Assembly (NCBI GenBank): GCA_002428995.1
Contig: DIYJ01000004.1
Span: 186,001 to 250,000 of the forward strand
DNA length: 64,000 bases
DNA from: Flavobacteriales bacterium UBA6057
GTDB taxonomy: Bacteria > Bacteroidota > Bacteroidia > Flavobacteriales_G > Salibacteraceae
Direction: 5' to 3'
Position numbers and translations under genes: made by a program. The notes under the pieces were generated by a model. It ran no database searches. It saw only the letters and a program-made list of their open reading frames with translations, and was not told where the DNA came from. Each line of letters opens with the position of its first letter. The first letter of the stretch is position 1. Shown here in pieces: positions 25,330-33,700 of the stretch.

Positions 25330-28139
25330 CACTCTTCTCCGGCATCATCATCATTTTCCTGCAATTCATCTTCAAAATCCTGCTGTGCAGGACGGGCGGC
25401 ATATTCCACTTTCTCCTCATTTTGAATTTCAGGAAAAATTAATCCCCAACCCACAACAGGAATACCTTTCGGAAGCTCTGAGTCTACCCGCCAGTCGAGC
25501 GGATAAATCACTAGCAGGGATTTTTGCTCCTCGGATCGTTGCTTTCGTAGCGATTTTGCAACCATCGTCTCCTTGTCAGTGGACAGGTCAAGCGCTTTGT
25601 CCTTTGGATCAAATATGTTTTGGCGGGAAAGCGTAAGATAGTTTCCGCTGAGCGCGCCAGCTTGGTTTCGAACTGGCAAACCACATTGCAGGCCGCCTTC
25701 TTTCCATTCAAAAGAGAACTCCTGAACAGGTTTTCTGAACTTTTTTTCAGCGGCCCCAATAGAAACTTCGGATTGAGAATTAAGCACTACCGCAACTGTC
25801 CACTGCAATAGATTCCCTTTGCCAATTTGTTTTCGAATGTAGCTGGATAGTATTTCTGGCTTGATTTGAGGTTGCTGGGTTTGGAAATGCCCAATGAAAT
25901 CGATCACTGCAGCAGAATCTGCCTTAGGCCAGATAAGTCCGTTTACTTTCTGTTCCACCCTTGTTTTCCGCAATTCAGGAGTTCCAAGCCGAGAAATCAA
26001 ATGCTCCAATTGAAGCAGATTATTCCTCAGCATATTTTCATCCTTTTTAAACTCGAAGGTCTGGGTCGTTTTGCCCGAAAATCCAACCCGGATTATCTCG
26101 TGTTCCCGCATCTTCATCAAAGACGTAATAGTCAGCATTCCTGGATGAGTGCGCACTTTGAGCTGAAAATCAGCCGGGCGAAGATTTTGCGCTGCCATTT
26201 CATCAAAATCCGCACGCATTTCCTCCGTGGCCATGGTTACATGGCGGTACCATTTTACAAGCTGTTCGGTAGTATAGAGGCGGCAGAGATCAACATAGCC
26301 TGGCCGATAGCCAAACCAGCGTCCCATCTGCATCAGCGAATCATACATCCGCGTGGTTCGCAGGTAGTAGCTGACGGAAAGTCCTTCAAGGGTAATTCCA
26401 CGGGCCAGCTTGTTACCTCCCACAGCAATCACCGACAAGGCCGATCCCGCCTCTTCGTAACGTTTATAGTCAATCTCTTCAATATCATGGTATTCCAGCT
26501 CGCGTGTATTCCGTTTTCCATGAACTGCCCTAACTACAATTTTTGAGCTGGCATTCAGTAACTCCTTCTTTACTTCATCCCAGGTGTGCTGCTTAATTTT
26601 TGGGTCGTTATACCCCAGATTTTGCAGTACATCCGTTGTTGTTGGCTGATAATCCGATTCAAACAAATCGCGCAACTCGTTGAGCAAATCACCCTGCTCA
26701 GACCGAATCTGCCGCTGATAATCACGCATGATTTCGTTTACCAACCAGGCCACCCGGTCAATCCATGCTACCCGCATGGCCACATGCACCAGCATGGAGT
26801 TGTGTTTGCTTTCGTGCCCGCGAACTCTGCGAATGGCACAGCTCAGAATAAATGCTTTGATGGCTTCTCGCAGGCTGTCCGGTACTTCATCCGGTAAATC
26901 ATCTTTATTATCCTTATTGATGCGCATGGGGAAATTCGGCTCCTGATCGTTCGCAGCGCGAATGATGTCGAGTCCCTCATGACTTTCCCCGGTTTGATCG
27001 TTTTCAAAGCCAAATACCTTGGCGGCTCCGATGTAATTGGATGGCGGAGGAATGTTGACGATGAAATCGCGTGGAAACAGGTCTTCACCAACGTTCAACT
27101 GTAAATCCCTCACGGAGGTTTGCAGATTTTCGCTCCAGGTAGAAGGAATGAACAGATTGGCATACGGAGTAGCTGTATATCCGATAAAAGTGTTCTGACT
27201 GAACAGGTTAAGCAGCGTTCTGATGAGTCGGTTGATGGTACGCACATCCAGTTCGGTACCGGAATTTACAGAGGCATTATCGGCCTCATCATCAATCACC
27301 AGCAACGGTACGTTGACAATCTTTGGTCCATTGTCCGTGTCTACAGCCTCACGATGCAACCAAACAATGAGGTTTTCAAGGATGCTTTTGTTCTTCTTGA
27401 TAACGAGTACGGTCGGACTTTTGCCACCGATCGGAACATTGAGGTTGGTTGCCTGAGTTTGCTTAAAGTCCCCTCCGGGTGCTGACGAAGTGTATGAGAA
27501 TATCTCTGTTTCAACTTTGTATGCGCCAACGCCAATACGTTTCGCGGTGCGCCTGTTCAGGATGTCTACACTGTTTCTGCCTATGTAGCCTTCATCAATT
27601 CGCCCCTGGGTTTGCGAGCGAAGCGTATTGTGGATTCCAGCAATCACAATCACCAGCTTGTAACCTGCATCGGTAGCTTTGTTGATGAGTCCGGTGTAGT
27701 TGGCGGTTTTTCCTGATTGCACGTTGCCTACCACCATTCCTCTGCGGTCCCAACTTCCTTCTGTTTTCGGATTGATGCATTTGTCGAGGATTTTGTCCGT
27801 CAGGTCATCTAGGTTGTCTATAGGAAATGAGCCATCCTTCACCTTCATCCAGGTGCGGTAGCGATTCCAAAGTTCCCAGTCGATGCTGGCCTTTTTGTCG
27901 ACTAACCAAGGGCGCACATCCTGTTCAACCAATTCGGTTGCCTTGCCAGACCAGACTTCCAGATCAGCTTCCAGCTGGGCAATAAGCTCATCGGTGTCAA
28001 TGTCAGGATATTGCTGCTTTAGCAGCGGATTGGCGACTACCTGACGGATGTCCTCAGAAGTAACCCTGCGCTGCCGCTTTATATCTCCCAAAAAGATGTG
28101 ACACACATTCCGTGCGCTTTCGAGCTGATTTCCTTCCAT
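25329..28139 (-). CDS. Z1 domain P-loop ATPase
   Basis: The 936-residue protein carries the Z1 domain. The Walker A motif is GNVQSGKTAN (residues 138-147). A Walker B-like LLVIDDEADNASVN follows near residue 280, and later come FIGYTATPYAN and GGNKLARGITLEGL, which resemble superfamily 2 helicase motifs III and V, with RTTRMYDSLMQMGRWFGYRPGYVDL as the motif VI region. Z1 proteins occur with MORC/MutL-type ATPases and C5 methyltransferases in restriction-like systems, where they are thought to translocate on or remodel DNA. It starts one base before the end of the MORC-like gene (TAATG overlap) and ends in the overlap with the DUF4420 gene. Confidence 0.92.
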   Translation of the reverse strand: MEGNQLESARNVCHIFLGDIKRQRRVTSEDIRQVVANPLLKQQYPDIDTDELIAQLEADLEVWSGKATELVEQDVRPWLVDKKASIDWELWNRYRTWMKVKDGSFPIDNLDDLTDKILDKCINPKTEGSWDRRGMVVGNVQSGKTANYTGLINKATDAGYKLVIVIAGIHNTLRSQTQGRIDEGYIGRNSVDILNRRTAKRIGVGAYKVETEIFSYTSSAPGGDFKQTQATNLNVPIGGKSPTVLVIKKNKSILENLIVWLHREAVDTDNGPKIVNVPLLVIDDEADNASVNSGTELDVRTINRLIRTLLNLFSQNTFIGYTATPYANLFIPSTWSENLQTSVRDLQLNVGEDLFPRDFIVNIPPPSNYIGAAKVFGFENDQTGESHEGLDIIRAANDQEPNFPMRINKDNKDDLPDEVPDSLREAIKAFILSCAIRRVRGHESKHNSMLVHVAMRVAWIDRVAWLVNEIMRDYQRQIRSEQGDLLNELRDLFESDYQPTTTDVLQNLGYNDPKIKQHTWDEVKKELLNASSKIVVRAVHGKRNTRELEYHDIEEIDYKRYEEAGSALSVIAVGGNKLARGITLEGLSVSYYLRTTRMYDSLMQMGRWFGYRPGYVDLCRLYTTEQLVKWYRHVTMATEEMRADFDEMAAQNLRPADFQLKVRTHPGMLTITSLMKMREHEIIRVGFSGKTTQTFEFKKDENMLRNNLLQLEHLISRLGTPELRKTRVEQKVNGLIWPKADSAAVIDFIGHFQTQQPQIKPEILSSYIRKQIGKGNLLQWTVAVVLNSQSEVSIGAAEKKFRKPVQEFSFEWKEGGLQCGLPVRNQAGALSGNYLTLSRQNIFDPKDKALDLSTDKETMVAKSLRKQRSEEQKSLLVIYPLDWRVDSELPKGIPVVGWGLIFPEIQNEEKVEYAARPAQQDFEDELQENDDDAGEE

Positions 28140-29623
28140 TACTTAAAGTATTCGATCAGTTGCGGGAACTGATCAAAGGGCTGAATGTTAAATACCTGTT
28201 TTGCGGCCAAGTCGTGGGCCGTTCCTTGTGCCCTGAGTGATTTATACATCATCACAGCAAGCTCAATCGTAGCCTTGTCCGGCTCGGCTGCGACATCCCG
28301 CAGCTCATGGCTCTCGGGTTCTTCACTGTGGTATTGAATGATGGATTCCACCGGAGTAGCATCGCCAATCAATTTCAGGGCTTGCCGGAATTCGGCCTTG
28401 GGGATATGATCCTTTTCCAGCAGGCGCTGGATCAGTGGATGCTCCTGATTGACATAGTAGTGCCTTGCATCATCGCGCGTTTTTCGCGCTTTCCAAACGG
28501 ATTGAAACGAGAAGCTTTTCACGGAATCATCGAGCATGATCTGATTCCCGCGAAAACGGTGAATCTTTCCAGCTTCTTTTCGGGTGGCCTTTGCCAGACG
28601 CACCAAGTCTTTACGCACCGCAACCGAAGGCGTGGCCGTAGCTTTTTTGATGTCGATCTGCCAGTCATGATCCAGCCGGTTTGGAATATCAATGAGGATA
28701 CGTGCGTTTTTGAAATGCTCGTTTTTTTTAAAGAGGTCCAGCCAGTCGCCATACAGCAGCAATCGGCTGTTTCGGTAGATGTAGAATCCCTGTAAATCGT
28801 GCCACTGATCCGTGCGTGCCTGCTGTCGATCATCTGGCGACAGCTTTGAGATGTGTGACAACACATAGCACTTCACCTGCACCTGATCATTATCCAGCGA
28901 TTCACGTGCCACGATGCGACTGCCTTCTGATTCCTTCATAAAAGGGTCCCAGGCAGCAATGGGCTGACCATTGATCCACAGGTTGAGCTTCTTCTTTTCC
29001 AGGTAACGGTGAAAGACCAGTCCAAGGTGTTGCTCCACCCGTTCAAACTCTTCGAGGAACACTGACCGGGCAGCTTCGTTGGTTTTGAGCGCATTGCCAA
29101 CCAGCCGGTCAAGCTTTTCCCAGACCACCGTGGTGCCGCTTTCCAATTCCTTCAGCGGTTCTGAAAAATGTTCCGAAGAGAGGTAGTCCAGCAGAAACCA
29201 TTTGCCACTTTCATTCACAAAGTCGAGGTCCCAGCAGCGCTTGATCATGGCCTTGTTTTGCTCCTGTGTCAGCACAGTAAGCGTTTTGCACTGGGAGAAG
29301 GAGGCGGTTTTCAGGCCTAGCCCGAAGCGTCCGAGGTCGTGTTCATCGCGATCATCCTGGGGGTCTTTGCTGCCGGGAGTCATGGCCTGAACAAGGGTGT
29401 CTTTATCCATGCCCTCGCCATCATCGGTGATGGTTACCCAGCTTTCTGCACCTTCCCATTGGTATTGCACCCACACATTGCCGGCCTTGGCGGAAATGCT
29501 GTTGTCGATGATGTCTGCAATGGCCGTTTGCAGGTTGTAACCAAACGCCCGGAATGTGTTGATCATCGCCTTTGGGCGGGGCGGTGTTTCTTCGGAGATA
29601 TGTTGTTTGGTAGGTAGTGGCAA
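28139..29623 (-). CDS. MORC/MutL-type GHKL ATPase
   Basis: The 494-residue protein has the GHKL (gyrase, Hsp90, histidine kinase, MutL) ATP-binding motifs: AIADIIDNSISAKA (residues 34-47; N box with the catalytic Glu replaced by Asp37 in DIIDNS), DDGEGMD (67-73), and GRFGLGLKTASFSQ (98-111). The C-terminal two thirds contain an S5-like region and a helical end. Aravind and colleagues described such bacterial proteins as the relatives of eukaryotic MORC ATPases, found beside Z1, C5 methyltransferase and nuclease genes. It probably clamps DNA in an ATP-driven way. It lies 17 bp after the methyltransferase gene and overlaps the Z1 start by one base. Confidence 0.9.
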   Translation of the reverse strand: MPLPTKQHISEETPPRPKAMINTFRAFGYNLQTAIADIIDNSISAKAGNVWVQYQWEGAESWVTITDDGEGMDKDTLVQAMTPGSKDPQDDRDEHDLGRFGLGLKTASFSQCKTLTVLTQEQNKAMIKRCWDLDFVNESGKWFLLDYLSSEHFSEPLKELESGTTVVWEKLDRLVGNALKTNEAARSVFLEEFERVEQHLGLVFHRYLEKKKLNLWINGQPIAAWDPFMKESEGSRIVARESLDNDQVQVKCYVLSHISKLSPDDRQQARTDQWHDLQGFYIYRNSRLLLYGDWLDLFKKNEHFKNARILIDIPNRLDHDWQIDIKKATATPSVAVRKDLVRLAKATRKEAGKIHRFRGNQIMLDDSVKSFSFQSVWKARKTRDDARHYYVNQEHPLIQRLLEKDHIPKAEFRQALKLIGDATPVESIIQYHSEEPESHELRDVAAEPDKATIELAVMMYKSLRAQGTAHDLAAKQVFNIQPFDQFPQLIEYFK

Positions 29624-29640
29624 GGTGGGTTGTTGATAAA

Positions 29641-31275
29641 CTAGTCTTTCAACTGATCGAATATTTTAGAGACCACCTCACCAATCTGCCTGGCCAAATA
29701 TGGAGGAACCGCATTCCCCACCTGATGATACTGAGCCGTGCGACTTCCACAAAACAGGTAATTGTCCGGAAAGGTCTGGACACGGGCTGCTTCACGTACG
29801 GTAAAGCTTCGGCACTGCACTGGATCGTAGTGGATGAAATAGTGACCATCCTTTGAAATATGACTTGTCACCGTAGTAGCGGGCTCATCCGGCAGCTGCA
29901 CCCGAAAGCGATCTGCGAACTTGCCGGATTCTGCATTTTCATGATCTGGCAATAATTCACGACTATGCAGGGCGTAGTCCTTCATACGCGGGAACTTCTC
30001 ATACTTCTCCGTGTACATGGCGGCAAACAGGTAGCGTTTTAAATCCTGTTTGAGGTGGCTCCGAGATTCATGATTTGCGATGCCATCCAGACGATCGTCT
30101 TTGTACCAGTCAAACAGAGGGTTGTCGGTTGCAGGTGTGCTACATGGCACAAACTCATTGCCAGTGGTGAGTGCTTCAAGCTCCTTCTCACCTGTGTTGC
30201 CGGCAAACCCATTCAACTGCACAATTTCTGAACGGAATCTCCGGACCAATTCCTGCCAAAGCTCCTGACTATCGGATTCGTTCTTATAAATACGTTTGGT
30301 TTTGGTTCGACCGTCCTCGGTTTCCACCATCTCGCTTCGGACAAATGAGCGGTTGATCCCGCTGCGCAAGGCAGGCAAGTCACTAATAACATTTTTCAGA
30401 CTGATTCGATCAGAAGGTTTCAGGACATCAGGCTTAGCATCAATGTCAGCACGAATGCCAAGAAGAATAACTCGATGCCTCTTTTGCGGGATTCCATAGT
30501 CTTCTGCCTTGATGAGGAAGTCAGAATCCTTTTTATAAACAGGTTGTTTTTCGTTTGAGCCCGATTCAGGTTTTACGACAAGCGAGTAAATCTTGTATGA
30601 CGGTGAGCTTGATTTTGGGAATACACGATTCGGATTGGCCAAATCCTTTCTGATAAGATCAAAGATTTTTATTCCGTCAACTCGTGCGGAAAGCAGGCCC
30701 TTGACATTTTCCATCACAAAGACTGATGGATGATGAGCAGCGATGATTCGCAGATATTCCTTGTAGAGATGCACACGATGATCATCAGGATTGAGGCCTT
30801 CGCCTTCCTGCCTTCGGGATCGTCCTACTACCGAATAGGCCTGACAGGGTGGCCCACCAATAAGTACCCAGTCTTTTGCTCCATTCAAAGCACCTTTGAT
30901 GCGCCTATTCACTTCTAAGGGATCTTCCTGCCCAAGGGTGCATTGCCATGCCTCCTTCCTTGCATGTGCATAGGCCTCTGGGAATCGTTCGAACAACTGC
31001 CGCTTTAATCTCCCGCGCTCATCTAGTTTCGATTCTCTGATTACAGCATAGTATTCTTCTGGAATCTTATTCGGTTCAAACTGTCGGATGAAGCTTCGAA
31101 GTTCAAGCGTGCTGTGGGCGTTTATGTCCTTCTCTATTGAAAGGCGTATGTCAAAAGCGGAGCCATTGGCATTAGCCGAAAAACCTTCGCCAAGACCGCC
31201 AGGGCCCGCAAAAATGTCTATGACAGGAATTTTTTCCTGTTTTCTTTTCATCTGTTCTGATACTGAGATTTTCAA
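29641..31275 (-). CDS. DNA (cytosine-5-)-methyltransferase
   Basis: All main C5 methyltransferase motifs are present in the 544-residue protein: motif I DIFAGPGGLGEGF (residues 20-32), motif IV GGPPCQAYSVVGRSR (140-154; catalytic Cys144), motif VI FVMENVKGLL, motif VIII YGIPQKRHRVILLGIR, and motif X YHQVGNAVPPYLARQIG near the end. The target recognition region lies between VIII and IX and cannot be read for specificity. It is the first gene of the defence operon and would mark self DNA; with Vsr nearby, deamination damage at its sites could be repaired. A second in-frame ATG at 31251 is equally possible. The 157-bp gap upstream (31276-31432) should hold the promoter. Confidence 0.94.
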   Translation of the reverse strand: MKISVSEQMKRKQEKIPVIDIFAGPGGLGEGFSANANGSAFDIRLSIEKDINAHSTLELRSFIRQFEPNKIPEEYYAVIRESKLDERGRLKRQLFERFPEAYAHARKEAWQCTLGQEDPLEVNRRIKGALNGAKDWVLIGGPPCQAYSVVGRSRRQEGEGLNPDDHRVHLYKEYLRIIAAHHPSVFVMENVKGLLSARVDGIKIFDLIRKDLANPNRVFPKSSSPSYKIYSLVVKPESGSNEKQPVYKKDSDFLIKAEDYGIPQKRHRVILLGIRADIDAKPDVLKPSDRISLKNVISDLPALRSGINRSFVRSEMVETEDGRTKTKRIYKNESDSQELWQELVRRFRSEIVQLNGFAGNTGEKELEALTTGNEFVPCSTPATDNPLFDWYKDDRLDGIANHESRSHLKQDLKRYLFAAMYTEKYEKFPRMKDYALHSRELLPDHENAESGKFADRFRVQLPDEPATTVTSHISKDGHYFIHYDPVQCRSFTVREAARVQTFPDNYLFCGSRTAQYHQVGNAVPPYLARQIGEVVSKIFDQLKD

Positions 31276-31432
31276 ATATGTTGGATCTGGCTCAAATTAT
31301 GGTGGTTTTCCATCGAATTAAGGTAATTTCTTTCCAACATTAAGAGTTGTCTAAAGAGTTGGGATTAGAACTACTTTTTCAGTACCCCCCAGTATCGAAG
31401 AGTTGCTGGCCTTTTAATAGGTAAAGTACACC

Positions 31433-33415
31433 TCAAATTGCCCTCTCCACATCATCCCTCAACTCCTTCAGCCGTTTCTGAAAATACTTCATGTTCCTGC
31501 GGCCGGCTTCGCGCTGGTTTTTGATGGTGAAGCGGTAGACGTTGTGGCGTGAGCCTTCGAGGACCATGTCTTCGCGGAGGCGTCTGAGGATTCTTTTGAG
31601 GAGGCGCACCTGTTGGCGAAGGGATTGATCGAGGGCGTTGCTGTTTTGGAGATAGCTCGTGGAAATGTCGATGGAGCTTTGTAGGAATTGATCGTAATCC
31701 TGGGTGATGGTCTGGTAGAGGCTGTCTTCCTGGAAGTTTTTAGCGTTGGTGCGCTTGCAGTTGGCGAGCTGTTTTTGTGCCTCTTTCACGGTTGCCAGTC
31801 CCGCTTTGGCGTGGGTGTAAACGTCCAGTTGGTTGGTAAGCAGGAGGGCGATGAGGGTATCGGTGGTGGATTGGTTGAGCGCTGCTGCGGAATCAAGCCT
31901 GGTACTTAGCCATTGCTTTTTAAGATCGGTGTCGGGAGGGTAAATGTTGAAAAACTGACCCCGGGTCATCATCCATTGGATCAGTTGATGGTAGTTCGAT
32001 TGATGGATGGCGGTGGCTTGCAACGCCTCGCTTGCCAGGCTGTCCTGCTCAGCGGCTGAGAGGGAGGTCCAAACGGAATCGACTGCGCTTTTTTGCGTTT
32101 GAACCTCGACCATGTATTCAGCATGTCGGGTTCGAAAGGCCGTTGAGTCTGGACGTTCGGCCTTGTTGACGTCCGGCCGTTGGGTTCGGGAGTAGGCACT
32201 CGATGGCACCTTGCGTTGGAGTGCACTCAGTTTGCGGGTCAGGTTCCTGTTTTTTAGGCGCAGGCGCTTCAGGTTGCGCAATTGCTTTTGGGCGGTGCGG
32301 ATTTGGAGAAGGGCTTCACGAACGGAGGCCTTGTCATACTTGCGAACGGTATCCTTCCAGGCCTTGTTGCGCGCGTTTTTGTGGTGGTATGCCCGATCTA
32401 CGTTTTGGTAGCCCTGTTTCAGCAGCGAGTCGGTGCGCTCGCTCAGGTTCTTCATCTCCATCAGGGTGCTGGCTGAGGCCACCAACGAATCCCCTTTGAC
32501 ATTGTAGTGTTTGCGGTGCAGGCTGTCCAGCATGGAAAGGCAGCTGACTCCTGCGAAGTAGGCGTTGGACGGATTGTGTTCGAGTGTGGCTTCGGCTTCA
32601 AATTCCCAACGATCATACGTCCGAAGGTTTGGATAGCGTGTATTGCCCAGCTGATGGTTGGTGGTGGAACCCAATTCGATGAGGGTGCTATCTACGGCCT
32701 CCATGCCGAGGGCGAAGGCTTCGACCGGCAGGGGAGGGTAGGTGAGTTGGAAAAGGGACAGGTTGGGATGATGGGAAAAGATCAGTCGCCTGGGATCGAC
32801 CATGATCCACTCGGGATTGAGTCGGTTCTTGAACTTGGTACGCGGAACGTAAGGCACCTTAAAGGCCCAGTAAAGGAATCGTCTGATGTATTGCCTTTTG
32901 GGGACGATCATTCCTTTGGCGAGGCTGAGGTCCAGTGGCCACCACTGTCCGTTCAGGTTCACCACAGCCCAGCCATGGTTGGAGTGGTAGATGGTGTCAC
33001 CCGGCAGGAAATCGAAGGCTCTTACGTAACCTGCTACTGCCAGGGCTTCGATGTCTACCGCATCACACATGAGGACAAAGAGTTCGGAGTATTCACCGGC
33101 CAGGGCTTTGCGCCTCTTTAGTGTGGCCTGGGGCGAATAGCTCCACCATCTGTTGATGCGAAGTCCGCGTTTGTCAAAGGCCACCTTCCGGGTCAGCCAT
33201 CCGGCTATGATGGCCACTTTTTCCTCATCGCTGGAGGCTCCCGCGCACAAGCGTTGGGTGAGCAGATCAGGATCCTTTTGTTTCCATAGCGTGATGAAGG
33301 TGAACTTTTTAGCCTCCTTTCGATAGGCTTCCCTCACATTGAGTTTCTCCTGCGCCAGAAGGCAGGGGACACAGAGGATCGATACCACTATGCAGGTAAA
33401 AAGGGGCTTCATCAT
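31433..33415 (-). CDS. Exported transglutaminase-like protein lacking the catalytic Cys
   Basis: The 660-residue protein has a signal peptide (MMKPLFTCIVVSILCVPCLLAQ), then a transglutaminase-core-like domain (about residues 60-170): ATLKRRKALAGEYSELF, ALAVAGYVR, HSNHGWAVVNLNGQWWPLDLS. The His147 and Asp162 positions are kept, but the site of the usual Cys (in GxC) is Ala106, so the enzyme is probably inactive as a hydrolase or crosslinker. The C-terminal two thirds are helical, rich in Arg, Lys, Gln and Leu, with coiled-coil character (for example RTAQKQLRNLKRLRLKNRN). It may bind rather than cut peptides in the periplasm. It stands alone upstream of the defence operon. No terminator is visible after it. 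Confidence 0.75.
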   Translation of the reverse strand: MMKPLFTCIVVSILCVPCLLAQEKLNVREAYRKEAKKFTFITLWKQKDPDLLTQRLCAGASSDEEKVAIIAGWLTRKVAFDKRGLRINRWWSYSPQATLKRRKALAGEYSELFVLMCDAVDIEALAVAGYVRAFDFLPGDTIYHSNHGWAVVNLNGQWWPLDLSLAKGMIVPKRQYIRRFLYWAFKVPYVPRTKFKNRLNPEWIMVDPRRLIFSHHPNLSLFQLTYPPLPVEAFALGMEAVDSTLIELGSTTNHQLGNTRYPNLRTYDRWEFEAEATLEHNPSNAYFAGVSCLSMLDSLHRKHYNVKGDSLVASASTLMEMKNLSERTDSLLKQGYQNVDRAYHHKNARNKAWKDTVRKYDKASVREALLQIRTAQKQLRNLKRLRLKNRNLTRKLSALQRKVPSSAYSRTQRPDVNKAERPDSTAFRTRHAEYMVEVQTQKSAVDSVWTSLSAAEQDSLASEALQATAIHQSNYHQLIQWMMTRGQFFNIYPPDTDLKKQWLSTRLDSAAALNQSTTDTLIALLLTNQLDVYTHAKAGLATVKEAQKQLANCKRTNAKNFQEDSLYQTITQDYDQFLQSSIDISTSYLQNSNALDQSLRQQVRLLKRILRRLREDMVLEGSRHNVYRFTIKNQREAGRRNMKYFQKRLKELRDDVERAI

Positions 33416-33558
33416 GAAGAGCCGAAGTTAGGGTGGATTGCTGCTGGTAATCTCAACGATGAGTGCTCTCCATTCGGGTTAACGCTCGCCTGTTTCCAAA
33501 AGTTAAGCCAAGCTGAAATATTCCTTAAAGGATGCTTAATCTGTGCTTTAGAGGTTAG

Positions 33559-33700
33559 TCGATCCTGGTTTTATGCCCCTGGGATAAACGCTTGCAAATC
33601 CTCCAGCATCTCCGCAAGCAGTCACGTGTAATTTCTCGATCATTCATCGGTAAACCTGACACATACAGTGTCGCCTAAACACTATTGAAATCGAACAACT
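33559..33700 (+). promoter_or_regulatory. Leader of the first protease gene with a block conserved in all three copies
   Basis: The block TCGATCCTGGTTTTATG then CCTGGGATAAACG (33559-33590) matches the blocks at 36542 and 39544 upstream of the other two proteases. It is the best candidate for the shared promoter. A short inverted repeat GCTTGC/GCAAGC lies just after it. The rest of the 33416-33558 stretch shows nothing clear. Confidence 0.45.

Noticed and set aside
11021..31421. TTGCTGGCCTTTTWATAGG found at 11021-11039 and 31403-31421, both upstream of a minus-strand operon
   Set aside because: The two 19-mers differ at one base. A pair this similar is expected about once by chance in 64 kb on both strands, so the match is not evidence of a shared site.
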